A DNA stretch of 64,000 nucleotides from Trichoderma breve (taxonomy: Eukaryota > Ascomycota > Sordariomycetes > Hypocreales > Hypocreaceae). The position numbers and the translations under genes were made by a program. This document shows positions 22,596 through 35,700 of the stretch, piece by piece (position 1 is the stretch's first letter; each line of letters opens with the position of its first letter). The stretch covers positions 1,054,001-1,118,000 of the forward strand of contig NW_026611593.1 of assembly GCF_028502605.1 (NCBI RefSeq), given 5' to 3'. The notes under the pieces were generated by a model. That model worked only from the letters and a program-made list of their open reading frames with translations. It did not search any database and had not been told where the DNA came from.

Positions 22596-24680
22596 GTCGT
22601 GAGGCTGGAATGTTTTCGTTGAACGGTGAACCCCCGCTTCAGCTGCCGGGCTGGGATCATGAATGCCTGTTTCAAATTCATGTACGAAGAGCCAGACAAG
22701 CCAATCGACGCCTCGCCAGCCTGCCGGTCAGGGATCAACCATATTCCATCGTGCCGTGCCGGCCAGGCTGTGCACGTATGCAGGAAAATGAACCTATCAA
22801 CGCTTTCGGTTCGGTTGGCGTGAAGTGCAAACAGCTGTTCACTTCCTTGTGAAAATGCATAGCACAAGCAAAGGACAGCCTGGTGCAGTAATGCTTTTTT
22901 CGAATTGCACTATACCGCTGAATCTGTTGTGAGGAAGATTTGACGTTATAATAAAGCACAGTTTCTTTATACAGAATCCGAGGTAACCTGTTTGATTGTC
23001 TTAGAAATAACTTGGTGAAGAGACGGCAGTGACACTTGTAGGTGACATTGTGCCTCAGGCACTTTTACTGCACAGAATACAGCATTATCTAACATTTTCA
23101 ACCCCGCAAGTTAATGGACATCTCATACACAAAACAACGCTGCATGGAATATACCTAGGTGCTATTTATATGTAAGGCTGAATGTACGCAGCTTATTACT
23201 CAAGTCGGCCTCCGCAAGCAACCAAGTTACCCTGTAAACTGGCATCTGACATGGTATTATCTGGCCAGCAGCCCGGATTCAATTCGATTGGAATGGTCAA
23301 CTTCAAAAGGAGAATACTCTAGGTTTTGGATGATATGCGAGATAATTTGGGATAATAAGAGCATTGAGGAATGAAATAATAGTTTGCCCTAGTATCCGCT
23401 TCGCGTCCTCAACTAACAGAATAGCACACTATATAAGTGCCGTCGTGCCCTTGAACCAAATGCCTATCTATTTATAGTCTGCTGCCCATCCTTCAGAGTC
23501 GGTATATTACAGGTATATTACGTAGTTTTTAAAGCTCAGTGAACCATACCGCTTATTCAATTTGCAGATAATTTAGCTCAATGTTAATGTCACGAGGCCC
23601 CCCAGCACAATGTCCCATTGTCAAACTAACCATGCGCCCAGGAAATTCTCGCAAATATCTCATACGACTATAAGCCTTAAAAAGGCTATAAAGATGCTTA
23701 ATTTGTCGCTCGTACTTAAGCCCTTACACTCCACCTTCCTACTTGTGACAACAGGGATCGCGGAATCCCGGTCATAAGGCTTCTCGGTCCGATTTGCCTA
23801 GGACTGCAGACATGAGCTGCTTGCTAACAAATAGCTCTACTATTCCCAAGATGCATATATATCAAGGTTTTTATAACACTTCTCCATTTCAACAGCTACT
23901 CTCCGCAAACCCGGGGACTCAACATCGCACCGTGATAGGCTCATGGCCTATCATACAGGCCTCACGATGCAGCCACATCGCCCACTCCAAGATGCCGGGA
24001 AATGGCCCTTCTCCGGCCCATTGATAACACCTCACAGGCAGCAACTGGAAACATCTGCGTCATAATACAGCCTTGGCAACTTCCTTTCGAGTCTGTCCCG
24101 ACGGGAACTTGGAACTTGACACGGCCCCACCAGCGGAGCTATCGCCGTCTTTTTCTTCGGCCGCTTTGCCGGAGCCGTCAACATATACTTGCTTCGGACA
24201 TCGTTGACCCGATTTCTGGTCCGGAGTTTTGAATCTGTCCGAAGAGAGCCTATATTCCCTTTTGACCCCCATTCATTGTTCGACTCGAGCTTTGCCCGCA
24301 CTATTATCTTGGCTGTCGTCGTGGTTCGTCGACGGCGGACTGTCGGCGAGACTGGCCACCAAAACCAGGGTTTTGGCCGTCAAATGATGTTGAAAAGAGA
24401 GTGATAAGATTTCTATTGCATAATTATCACGTGGATCCTGGTTCGATTGAAGTCCATCAATCCAAATGCCCCTTTCCAAGATCGCCGTACATCCACAGTT
24501 GATACTAGAAGAGTGGGTACTCAGGAGGCGCCACAAAGACTCTTCATTGAAGATCATTGAAAAAGGATGAGCACCTCTTTGCAAATCTTCTATTCAGTTG
24601 TTACTGGCCCATTCTAGTTGTTTTTCTCATATTAAATTCACTCTTCTCTTATAAAGCCTCACTCATATCATCTCTCCAAA
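22596..24680. other. Gene-poor stretch between the DUF4238 gene and the dehydroshikimate dehydratase
   Basis: No gene is supported. The left end should be the promoter of the DUF4238 gene, and the last few hundred bases the promoter of the dehydratase gene. Short frames exist on both strands but none shows a conserved motif. Confidence 0.45.
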
Positions 24681-25742
24681 ATGGCGTATAAACCGAGTAT
24701 ATGCACAATGTCTCTGGGAAGATGCTACGCGGGCCATTCCCTCCCAGAGAAACTAGACGTGGCCATGAACTCCGGCTTCACAGGCATCGAGTTATTCTAT
24801 GAAGACCTACTGGACCTCGCCAAGAAGATGCCTGGCGGAGCCACTCCGGAGAATCACATCTCCTCCGCACATTTGATTAGAGGATATTGCGACGATCGAA
24901 ACCTCGAAATCATCTGTCTCCAGCCATTCATGCACTATGAAGGTCTCGTGGATCGCAACTTGCATAATCGGCGTATAGAAGAGATGAGACTATGGTTCAA
25001 GATGGCACATGTGTTGGGTACCGAACTTATCATGCTGCCAAGCAGCAACTTACCACCAGAGCAAATCACTGAAGACATGGACTGTATTATCCAAGACATG
25101 GTAGAAATAGCTGAGATGGGTCTTCAAGAAACGCCAGTCATTCGGTTTGCATACGAAGCTCTCTGCTGGGGAACTCGTGTTGAGACCTGGGAAGCTAGCT
25201 GGGACGTTGTGTGCAAAGTAAACCGATCAAACTTTGGCATCTGCCTAGACACATTCAACATTGCAGGCCGCATATACGCTGACCCTACAATGTCAACTGG
25301 CCGCAACCCAGGTGCCACTCAGGCCTTAACACAGTCTCTGGATGGCCTCGTCCAGTCTGTCCCAGCTGATAGGATATTCCTCCTACAGGTAGCTGATGGA
25401 GAGAGACTCGAGCGTCCTTTACTTCAAGATCATGAGTTTTACGATCCAGAACAACCACCTCGTATGAGCTGGTCTAGAAACGCAAGGCTATTCTATGGTG
25501 AGCCTCATTACGGAGGTTACCTACCTATCCGAGAGATTCTCCAAGTTCTTGTTTCACGGGTTGGTTTCAAAGGTTGGATAAGCCTTGAAGTCTTCAACAG
25601 GCGTCTTGCAGATACAGATCAGTCAGTTCCAGAAGAAATGGGCAAGAGGGCAAAACAGTCATGGAACAGCCTCAAGAGAGATCTCAATCTGAATACCTAT
25701 AGCCCTAGCTATACGAGTAAACTTTTCGATTTATTACAGTAA
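24681..25742 (+). CDS. 3-Dehydroshikimate dehydratase (sugar-phosphate isomerase/epimerase fold)
   Basis: A single exon of 353 residues, matching in length and layout the fungal 3-dehydroshikimate dehydratases (Neurospora qa-4 type). These convert 3-dehydroshikimate to protocatechuate in quinate and shikimate catabolism and need a divalent metal. Typical segments are the opening ICTMSLGRCYAGHSLPEKLD, GIELFYEDL, CLQPFMHYEGL, IRFAYEALCWGTRVETWE (with the metal-ligand Glu), FGICLDTFNIAGRIYADP, PPRMSWSRNARLFYGE and GWISLEVFNRR near the C-terminus. No other quinate cluster gene (dehydrogenase, permease, activator, repressor) is nearby, so it stands alone. Its pathway here is inferred from the family. 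Confidence 0.87.
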   Translation: MAYKPSICTMSLGRCYAGHSLPEKLDVAMNSGFTGIELFYEDLLDLAKKMPGGATPENHISSAHLIRGYCDDRNLEIICLQPFMHYEGLVDRNLHNRRIEEMRLWFKMAHVLGTELIMLPSSNLPPEQITEDMDCIIQDMVEIAEMGLQETPVIRFAYEALCWGTRVETWEASWDVVCKVNRSNFGICLDTFNIAGRIYADPTMSTGRNPGATQALTQSLDGLVQSVPADRIFLLQVADGERLERPLLQDHEFYDPEQPPRMSWSRNARLFYGEPHYGGYLPIREILQVLVSRVGFKGWISLEVFNRRLADTDQSVPEEMGKRAKQSWNSLKRDLNLNTYSPSYTSKLFDLLQ

Positions 25743-26109
25743 GTATTTCAATCTGGTCTTTCGTTTTCTGGCAGAATGGCTAAGATGTATCTCTGAAGCA
25801 GCCTGTTACACCCAAAGAAAATGCTATGGAGCTATAGGTCGAGTAACGACTCGCAGCATATTGTTCGGACTCCCATATGATTCTCTTTGGTTTGAGAGGT
25901 AGTAACTCCTTCACGAGATGTAAACAACTCAGCCGAAGTTATAGGTGTAGGGATGATAGTCTATTAGAAGGACAGGGAGTAGATCATGGCCAAGCTTTCA
26001 TGGCGATTCATTGATTTGATCAGCTAGATAGACCCTGCCTAGTATTATATGAGTGAGTGAAAGAATTTGAACATTGTACTGGAACATCGAAACATCTAAT
26101 AGCTTAGCT
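25743..26109. other. Intergenic, tail-to-tail between the dehydratase and msh4
   Basis: No gene is seen. It should hold the 3' untranslated regions of the two flanking genes. Confidence 0.45.
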
Positions 26110-29029
26110 TTACATCTCTTCAATTTCCTGCAACCGTACCATATATTGCTCTCGGAGACGCTTGAGGTAGCCAGAGATGGTCTCCTTATTTGAGGACTTC
26201 TTGGCTTGGTTAATGGCTTCATAAAGGTTCAACGCGAGTCTGCGTCGGTGAATCTCTTTATATGCGTCAGAGCTCTGTCGGTTCGACTCTCGCCTTTTTC
26301 TCAAATCATTCGCAACGGTCTCTGCGCAGTTGATAAAACTCTGCGGCATTCCAATGGCGCGGGCCAAAGCAATTCCATAGTGGTTTTCGTCATCAACAGT
26401 ACCCGCATCAGCTTTGTACAGCATTGTCAATTGTGGCAGTCCTCCCTCCCCAACCGATGTGCTGGATAACAGATGAAGATTGAGGACGCCGATACGGTCT
26501 GCAAACACTCGAGCCAGCTCGACAAAGTGGGTTGCAAACCAGATAGATGCCCTAGTGTTAAGCAGAGCTTCGGATATGGCCATTGCGATGGCCATGCCAT
26601 CTCTGGTGCTTGTCCCGCGGCCCAGCTCATCAATGATTGCGAGGCTCTTGTTGTCTATATTTTTCAGAATGAAAGCCATTTCCCTCATCTCCACTCCAAA
26701 ACTCGAGAGATTTGCCTCAATATTATCTTGGGTCGAGATGCGGGCAAAGATGTTGTGTATGATTGGAAAGGATGCGAACTCTGCCGGGACAAAACATCCA
26801 ATTTGGGCCATAATTTGAAGCAACGCTACTGAGCGTATGTATGTACTCTTACCGCTCATGTTACATCCTGTAACACAGTGAAAACGATGCTGCTCGGCAG
26901 AATAGTAATCGTTGGGTATGTACTCGCTTGCCATTTTCTGCAAATAATAATGTTCAGCCTGTGCAAAGCAATTTGTACTTAAGTTCTAGGGCGGTGCGTT
27001 ACCTTGTCGAGGATTGGGTGCCTTGCTGATTTTAAAGCCAAAGTGTCCTCCATATTTGGCCTCACATAGTCGCGCGTGGTGGTGATTTGACCAAAGGACG
27101 ATATCATATCCACAAGAGCAATTGATTCGCATATCCGGAACAAAGGTGATACCTGGCGTCGAAGTTCTTTTACCAAGTCGCGAACGGCGGCGTCGCTTCG
27201 CATGACTATCTCGTTTGAAGTGTCCAAGAGCCGTTGATTTAGCTTGACAAGATTGAGCGTCTGACATTCCATGTGATTCTTTTTTGGAATCACATTTATG
27301 AAATCTTGTCTTATTATATCTTTGTCCAAGTCCACTGTAGGGATTCGGAACCAGTATAAGCGGCGATTATCGAATTTCAAGGTTGCCGCAACACGATATT
27401 GTTCTGTATACGCGTGTGTCAATTTTCATTCTTTGGGTTAAGTGATGGTGGCCGCCCATACCGTTGATCACATCTGAGTATACGTGAATAGCTTCGGTAA
27501 GCTCTCTGTATGTTTGACGAGCAACATCCAACATGCCGCTAATACCGGATTTGACCGCAAAGGCCCTTTGGTTGCGTAGATCCAGTGGAGATTCCATGTA
27601 GGTGACATCAGGTTCAATCACTCTTTTAATGTTGAGTAAAATTGGAACCGTTGTCTCGGGCTGGCACAGATTCCGTATCTTGACAAGCAAGTCGCTTTTT
27701 GCTGGGTGAAGGGCTCTGTATAGGTCAGGAACCGATTCCAAAAACGATTTTATCATGAGTATGTGGTTGAGTTGCTCTTCAACTGCAGATACTCCAGTAG
27801 CATTCCGAATAATCACTAGCTGCATTCATAGGTTATCTATATGTTGATAGGTTAATATGCTGTGGCTTACCTTTGTGAGGGTTTTCTCAGCATCATGAAA
27901 AAGTTTGAGGGCTAATTAGTGACTCAGTCAATTATTCACCCAATCGATATTCCAGCCGCTCTCCCTACCTTTGCGAATTTCATGAAACATTTCTTCGTTG
28001 GTGACCATTTCTTCCAGCGCATCGTAGCGTGTCTTGATGAATCCATCGAAATCGGTAGGTGGCTGGAGCATATTGTTGCGGAGCACGCGAGAACCCATCG
28101 GCGTAAGAGTGTGATTCAACAACCCAAATAGGCATTCTTTCGATTTGGCAGACTTTAGATTTCGCATTACTTCCAGTGATTGCATAGCGGATATGTCTAT
28201 CATCATGGTGTCTTCGGAAGGCTGATATCTGATGCGCAGCGACTGAGGCGAGAAGCTGAGATTGAACTGGCGATCGATATATTTCATAGCCTAGTTTTCG
28301 TAAAATCAGTCTCTTTCAATGAAGAGTAAAAGGGGGGGAACGACATACCGCAGAGAAACAGCATATAGCGTAATATTTGCCCTGAATAGCCACTTTAATT
28401 GATCCAATATCACCTTCAGGGGCAAGGTGCTCTATGTACTCTATGCCAGCGGATTCAGACCAGGCAGAACGGTCGTGAGAGGACATCTCCGCCTCAGGTA
28501 TCAGTCGCTGAACAAGAGAAAAGAATGTGCTCGGCTCGTTGGGAGAGCATGCCGAAGGCATAAAGACTATGCGAGAAGGGCACGCTAGTTGAAGCTTGTG
28601 AATTGTCCTCACGTAGGATTGGTTGTCACATATCTGGCTAAGAGTCACTTCACCGTGAGAAAGATCGACAGTAGCGATTCCCACTGTAGGAGTGACGCCT
28701 CGTGCTTCACTGACTGCGCATACAACATCGTGAGAGTCGCTTTGCCCAAGGATAGAAGGCGTGGCTTCGCTTCGAGAACGACGCGAAGGAGTGGTAGGAC
28801 GAGAGGTAGTCGTCGAGGCTGTTCTGTAGGGGGTACTGGGTCTAGAGCTGGCAATGGATGGAGAATATCGAGATGAAGGGTTGTCTTTATTTCTGAGAAT
28901 ATGGTTGATAGCTTGGCTGGAGCTGGTACCAGATTGATAGCCGGGAGAATTAGGCGGGACTGAGCTGGAAAAATAAGAGGAAGCTGGTCCCGTTGTTCGA
29001 GACGAAGTTTGAGATAATGGAGACGACAT
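26110..29029 (-). CDS. msh4: MutS homolog 4, meiotic recombination protein
   Basis: Six exons: 28349-29029, 27969-28290, 27871-27911, 27462-27819, 27003-27403 and 26110-26937, giving 876 residues. MSH4 pairs with MSH5 to clamp on recombination intermediates and promote meiotic crossovers; it does not repair mismatches. The N-terminal 90 residues are a Ser/Pro/Thr-rich low-complexity tail, and the mismatch-recognition domain I of MutS is absent, as expected for MSH4. The connector and lever domains follow (VGIATVDLSHGEVTLSQI; LFGLLNHTLTPMGSRVLRNN). The ATPase has Walker A GCNMSGKST (G625-T633), Walker B LAIIDELGRGTS (D704-E705) and the ATHF motif. The third exon is only 41 bases, so automated models may miss it. 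The start is the ATG following GCCGCC; codons further upstream are probably leader. Confidence 0.93.
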
Positions 29030-29666
29030 GGCGGCTGAGGATGAAGAGGCGGCACCTGAGCAGAGCTGGAAGACGAAAGATTGCGGCAATCGAGACCACA
29101 ACTGCAAAATCACCGGAAGATTTACGAAAGTTGCCCAAGACTCGGCAATGATCGAGATTAGACTGTGCGCTGCGATGGTCTGCTTGTGATTGAGTGAAAG
29201 ATGAAGCAGCCGGACAGATACCAACGATGGACAGGGTTGAAGTTGAGGATTCTATTAATCTATGGCCACGGTATTGGTGAGATTTTAAATATTAAGAAGC
29301 TAGAAGCTCATCCATCATTGCTCCTGCCCATTCACTTATCTGATAGAAAACATTGATTATCTGCGTTATCTGCATTATCTGCAAGTAAACGAGCAGGAAG
29401 GAGCTGTCTCTAGAAGCATGTGATGTTACTGGCTGCTTGTACGTACCAATCAGCTCTTGCAGCTGTCCAGGTACCCGAGGCAGGGAGCTGAGTCATGGTT
29501 AGTAGGGACCGCGGTTTAGCCCGAAACTTCTCCCAAAACAACCTTCTTCTCCACGTCTTGACCGCGCTGTGACGCCACGAATCACATTGGACACGCACAG
29601 GTTTGACTTCAAATCCACACGCAGTCTAGCGATATCAGCGCGAACTGCCGGCGCACCAGAACAGCC
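29030..29666. promoter_or_regulatory. Divergent promoter region between msh4 and the FAR1-type gene
   Basis: A gap of 637 bases between divergent starts, with no gene seen. A short direct repeat of TTATCTGCNTTATCTGC type occurs at about 29353-29383. Confidence 0.45.
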
Positions 29667-30715
29667 ATGTTTGGGATCCTCGAGGCCGTTGCCGTGCCCC
29701 ATGCCGGCGTCTTCAGCACGTATGAGGAGCTGATCAAGGACCTCAATGGTCGAATGGAGAAGGAGGGCTACAAGATTGTCAAGGCTAGGTCGCACCGCTC
29801 ACGGATGGGTGGTGCCGATATCCCTGGCAATGACATTGTCCGCTGCGATCTCGTCTGTGATCGAGGTGGCCGCCCGTATAAATGCATGGCAACCAAGCAC
29901 AAGACCACCACCAAGAAGACTGATTGCCCCTGGAAAGCCAAAGCTGTCAACCGTAAGAGCATCGGGGGCTGGGTTTTGACCATCTCCTGTGACCAGCACA
30001 ACCATGCCCCTGGAACCCCAGAGCCACCAACGCCCACTGAGATGAGCGAAGATGAGAATGAACTTACTGAACTCCAAGGTTGGTCATTGAATAATTTCAT
30101 GGTGTCCGAGGCTGGGGTTCTAATCAATACGTGATAGAAATCGATGACGGCCCACGCCCCGACACACAGACAGCAACGGCTATTCAGCTGGCTGGCATCT
30201 CCGAAACGACGCTTCGATTAACCGGCGACACTTTCCACCAGCTCAAGTCCGACTATCGTAAGATGTCACAGCCAGACCGATTAAACGCGTTGGCACAGTT
30301 CCAGATGCAAATTGCAGCCATCTACGCCGTCCAGAATGAGGATTGGCAGCGTCAGCGCAGGCAAGAAGCTCAAGACAAGAGACATTTGCTGGTGGATAAA
30401 GGCCGCAGACAGCTGTCAGCACAGAAACAGCGTGCAAGGCGCCGTGGACGGCAGGAAGACCAATCGCAGCAGCACCAGCACCAGCAAAACATGGACCAAC
30501 AGGCGGTCCATCATCAACTCCAGCAGGAAGCACAGAACAGCCATCTCCAGCCGTTGATGCAAGGTTCACATTTTCAGCTTGCCCAGAATCCCACTACCGA
30601 TCCCGTCCCCATCCCTGGTGGGATGGCGACCACCTCAATCTTCCCCGTGTTCGGAGGCACGCCTAAGAGAATGCGTGGCCACCGACCGTCAATGCCAACG
30701 CAGCCTGACGTCTAG
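29667..30715 (+). CDS. FAR1-type (WRKY-GCM1 zinc finger) DNA-binding protein
   Basis: Two exons (29667-30078, 30138-30715) give 329 residues; the intron is 30079-30137. The first 110 residues look like a FAR1 DNA-binding domain: YEELIKDLNGRMEKEGYKIV, RCDLVCDRGG, a cysteine near TDCPWKAKA, then WVLTISCDQHNHAPG, which gives a Cys/Cys/His/His zinc site of the WRKY-GCM1 kind. The second half is Gln/His-rich with a basic stretch (QKQRARRRGRQEDQ) and no transposase domain. FAR1 domains are shared with Mutator-like transposases, so this may be a domesticated DNA-binding part acting as a transcription factor. The target is unknown. The splice sites are clean and keep one frame across ELQEIDDG. Confidence 0.8.
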
Positions 30716-30985
30716 GCTCTCTCTTGACAACCATCTTCAAAAAGCATCGGATGAGATATCCGATGCAACTTTTTTTGGCCCATTAATGCTACAGCTATCG
30801 ACCGGGGCCCTTGAGGCATTGGCGTGGGCTTACCTTTCTTGGCGAAACCCCACATTCTCACCGCCTTAATTTTTCGTCGAGGTCCTAGTTTTTTTGCCAT
30901 TTGGCCCCACCATTGTGATTCTGTAGCGAACTCTGAACAACATTTATCGAAACATCGTCAGGCCAAGGAAGCTCTTCAACTTGCC

Positions 30986-32798
30986 ATGGCTACGGTGCTA
31001 CCCCCTCCGTCCAAGCGCCAAAAGCGCGAAAACTTGGAAAAAACACAGATCCAGCAAGATGTCACCGCCGTTGCGGCTGGCCCCGCGGGCTCCTTCAAGG
31101 CCCGGTTTCTCGACAGCGACGGAAAGCAGATGGCCGATGTCATCGAAGTGCCTCTTGCTGATGCATCTGAGAAAAATCTATCATTATTGTTAAACACGCT
31201 GCTAGCTAGGGTTTGTCTCCACCACTTGATTGGACATAACAATGGAGCGCATTGGCTGATGGGTGACAAAAATAGGAAAGGGAAGAATTCCTCCCATATC
31301 GCTTCCGAATACACATCCCAGAGACGGACATTATCGTTGATCAATACCCGACCGATCTACTCCAACTTTTACGCAGTCATGGCATTGAGAATCCATTTGA
31401 AACCACGGTTACGCTCAGTGCCGAACCCCAGGCTGTTTTCAAAGTCCAAGCAGTCACGCGGATGTCTCATAGAATACCTGGGCATGGAGAAGCAATCTTG
31501 GCTGCTCAGTTTAGTCCTGCCACTAGCGGCCTATTGGCAACGGGTTCTGGAGATAAAACTGCCCGGATATGGGACACGGCAACCGGCACTCCCAAGTACA
31601 CCTTGTCTGGTCATGCGCACTGGGTTCTGTGTGTCTCTTGGTCCCCCGATGGTATGCGCTTGGCCACTGGAAGTATGGACAAGTCTGTACGACTTTGGGA
31701 TCCTGCGACAGGGAAACCTGCTGCCGGCACCGGAGCTTTGACAGGGCATTCCAAGTGGGTTACCAACATTGCCTGGGAACCGTATCATCTTTGGGAGCAT
31801 GGATCTCCTCGGCTGGCGAGTGCGAGCAAGGACACGACAATTCGTGTTTGGGCAGTAAACACAGGACGGACTGAGCATGTCCTGTCCGGCCACCGGAGCA
31901 GCGTGAGCTGTGTCAAATGGGGAGGAACTGGATTGATCTACTCGGGCAGCCATGACAAGACAGTCAGAGTCTGGAACGCCGAGAAGGGAACACTGGTGCA
32001 CACGCTATCCTCTCATGCCCACTGGGTAAATCACCTGGCTCTGTCTACTGACTTTGCACTACGCACGTCATTCTACGATCACCAGCCAACACCAAGTGGC
32101 GAGGAGGAAAGACGGAACAAGGCAAAGGAGCGTTTTGAGAAGGCAGCTAGATTCCAGGGAAAGATTGCTGAACGTCTTGTATCAGCCTCTGTAAGTTTAC
32201 TTGGCAAACAATCTATGGTGTTGCTTCGTTTCTCTAACTTGATCTCGTGCTTGCACAGGACGACTTTACCATGTACCTCTGGGATCCTTCCCAAGGCACA
32301 AAACCGGTTGCACGGCTTCTGGGACACCAAAAGGCCATCAACCACGTGACATTTTCCCCTGATGGCAGTCTCATCGCGAGTGCCGGATGGGACAATCACA
32401 CCAAAATCTGGAGCGCAAGGTTTGTGTTTCGAGGACACCGAGGGAATGCGTTTGGCACGTGCTAACATCATGTCCGATATAGGGATGGCAAATTCATCAA
32501 CACACTCCGCGGCCATGTCGCGCCCATATACCAGTGTGCTTTTTCTGCCGATAGTCGGCTCCTTGTGACGGCATCCAAAGATACCACATTGAAAGTGTGG
32601 TCGATGGCTACGTGTAAGCTGGCCGTTGATCTACCAGGACACCAAGACGAAGTTTTTGCCGTATGTTTGCCCCTTACCCTCCCAATTTGTTAACTCCCGA
32701 GCCAATGGCTAACAGCGTGCTAGGTTGATTGGAGCCCTGATGGACAACGAGTAGGCAGCGGAGGAAAAGACAAGGCCGTACGCCTTTGGATGAACTGA
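30986..32798 (+). CDS. rsa4: Ribosome assembly protein Rsa4 (Notchless homolog), WD40 repeat
   Basis: Five exons: 30986-31210, 31276-32190, 32259-32419, 32483-32660 and 32724-32798, giving 517 residues. Rsa4 is a nucleolar factor of the pre-60S particle that the AAA ATPase Rea1/Mdn1 pulls off during maturation. The N-terminal NLE domain (about residues 35-125, with DIIVDQYPTDLLQLL) precedes an eight-bladed WD40 propeller. Repeats are visible as GHGEAILAAQFSP, GHAHWVLCVSWSPDG, GHSKWVTNIAWEP, GHRSSVSCVKW, SHAHWVNHLALS, GHQKAINHVTFSPDG, GHVAPIYQCAFS and GHQDEVFAVDWSPDG, and the protein ends KAVRLWMN. The splice sites restore each repeat exactly, which makes the model firm. Confidence 0.95.
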
Positions 32799-35700
32799 TG
32801 ACGATGATGGGAGCGAATCAAAAAAAGGGTAAAGCATGTGTGTTATCGGCGTCCAGTCAGGGATTGATTACGTGTATGTTCTAGGTCTAGACTCTGTAGA
32901 GCTGTTTGTGCAGCATCCGCTAATGATAGAGAGCAAATGTGGCATTGCCCAAGGGCACGGCTGATGCAATTTACATGAAGCACTTTGTGAGCAAGGCCTG
33001 ATGGGCCAGTCGTATGCTAGCTTAAGGGGGAATTCCAAGGAGAGCCAAGCCCTGCGCCAATTACTGCCGAGTCTGCCCTGTGATACATCGTGACAGCGCC
33101 CTACATGACGCATATAAGCTGGCAGAGGCGTTTGGGGAGCTTCTGCTGACGTCCTTTGCGGCGCAGGCGATCCCTCTAGGCAAGCAGGCAGTTTTCGTTG
33201 CCTGATATCGCAACAGAGGTGCGGGGTAAGAGAGCAAGAGAAGCTTTTGTGATAGTGGTGGCAACGAGTGCTTTCACATCCGCCAAGCGGTCATAATGGC
33301 CTGGCGTGACATCTAGTTGACTTTTTTTTAACTTGACAAGGCCAGTATAAACAAGGCCACTAGCTTAAGCCGTTGTCTAACGTCTAATAGCAAAAGGTAC
33401 TGATTACATGTACTTAGATATATTGCTAGATTGTCTCCGGATAACGAGAGATTGGGAGACGGGTAGGGGGGGTCTGTTGAAAATGATCGTCTCTTACAAG
33501 CCAAACTGTAAAAGTGCACGGTATCCGGAAGCTGAGTCATGACCAAAAGGGCGAAGGAAGTCATGACAAAAAGGGTGAAGGAATATCTCCGCTGGCATGG
33601 GCTTGGCACCACAGGCTGCATCATTCTGGACTCAAGCCGGGATGGACGAGTATCTCGTGCGTGGAGCTGTGACAACCACTAGATCTCGCCTCGGCCAAGG
33701 TTGCACAGCATGGCATGGACATGACACGTACGGAGTGCATATTTCCTGAGATGTCATATAATACCGAACACGAACTAAATAACCCTATCAGAGAGTAGCA
33801 GAGCGTCGTAGAGCAGAGTAGGATTTTTGAGCGGAATTCAATAATACCCGGATAAGGCGGTGATATTCAAAATGCATTATACGGTAAGCCAGGGGATGCT
33901 TTCTATTCCTATTCCTCGATTCAAGGGCATCGGATAGATTGTCTTGTTTGCCACAAAGGGCGATGCAGGGATCGACAGGGCCAATGATACATGTCGGCAT
34001 AACAACGTGGGAGAGGAAAAGATGCCGCCAGGAGCAGCAAAAACAACGCATCAATATCGAGATTGGTTTATATGCCGCTGACCCAAAGGAGGAGGAATCG
34101 GAGTCTCATTGTGATACTATCGTTTTTTGTCTCCCTCCATGCTTTGTTATGCCCTTGCCTTTTGCCCACGGCCTTGTCGGGCGGGCTAGAATTAGAACAT
34201 TTAGGGCGAATGAGAAATGGCAGAGCTACGGCCGGACAAATGAAAGTGTGTGCTTCACATGCTACACGTACCTTTTGGGGGCAAGGGTGGCAATCTCCTA
34301 TTGCAGTGAGATTTTTTCCTTTCGGTATTGGTGGTTGTTGGGATTCATGCAAGCAAGCAGGCTGCTCCCATGCTGAACAGGGGGATCGCAGGAGCAGATC
34401 GCTAATAATGAGGCTTATACGGATCAGCGCAACTCCGTTTGGTCCCGGGAGTTGGTAACAAACGGAGGCCTGTTTGGTACCATCGTGCCGCGTATGGAGC
34501 CCGTATTTGTTTGCTTTCCACGATACCTGCCAACCAAGTACATCATGCAATCTCACAAGTAGTAGTAGTATTTGATTACTCCTATACCCTGCTTTTTTTT
34601 CACGGCTGAACATCGTGACGGGGAGGGCGCCTTGCCACGCCCGTAAGGCACGGCCGGAGCTCACTCGGCTGTTCAAGGTTGGCAGTTGGATGTAACAAAG
34701 CGAGCCAAGAAGCAACAAGACAAGGAAAAAAACGTCAATGCATGGGTCATCTCCACCCCCGCCGATGGGGCTGTCGATCCGCTACCAAGCGGCTAGGGTC
34801 AAGAGGCTTTTTGCTTGAAAAGCCAGGCCTTTACTGTACTGCTGATTGGCATGGGCCGATGGCTTTGCCTAGCTGAAACTTTGCTGTTCGAGTTCTGATA
34901 TTGGCAAATAGAGGAGAAGATGAAGAACAAGAGGCGCTCTGGAGTTGCACAGAACGAGGTAATGATGATGATGAAACTCATGATTCTGGGACAAGGGCAT
35001 GATGGAAGCAAAGACGGGAGAGCGATTTTGGGGGAGGATGACATTGAGATAAAGGCCAGCCAAAGATGACCCCAAGCGCCGGCGCGTGAGCGTTTGAAGG
35101 GTTGAGAATGAACGTTCTTCTTGTGCTGGCGGCAAGTACTGTAGCAGGTACCTACCTCGTGGAGCTCCATCGGGATGGGGCCGGGTTGGGAGTCGGTTGG
35201 GCACAAACAAGGTTTCTAACTGGATCTATTTGTTTCTTTCAATCATTTTGAATTTTATTTTCCCCGGAGGCCGTGACACGTTTTTGACAGATGGGAGGAA
35301 GAGGCGGAGGCAGAGAGCAAAAAAACGCTCACACGTGTCAGTCCGTAGCGGTACCTTTTTTCTAACTGTCTGAATCTGGTCAGAGGCGGCGGCGGTAAAT
35401 AAGTGTTGCCCGGATCAAGGGTAGTAGAGGCGCCCGCTGTTATGTTTCTATTTGGTCAATGGAACTTTTCAATTGTCTACAGTAGTAGTAGCACTATCAT
35501 CATTTGTTTCCCATTGTGTCATTTATTTTTAAATTCTGATGAACCGTTGCCGTTGTATTTTGCACGCAAGTTTCATGGATCCTCTTTAGGCCACAGGCCG
35601 GAGCTGCCCTGGTCCATCGTGACGCTTCCGGGCCGCAAACACCCGGCCGACAGGGTCTCGCACGTTACATTACGGAACGAACAGATTATCCTGTTGCTGC

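Noticed and set aside
22349..22867. A 172-codon minus-strand frame overlapping the 5' end of the DUF4238 gene
   Set aside because: It overlaps the DUF4238 first exon in another frame and has no motif.
34068..34718. A 216-codon minus-strand frame in the 5.3 kb gap
   Set aside because: Begins at TTG, no recognisable domain, irregular composition (many Pro, Cys and Leu blocks), and no splice-linked neighbour.
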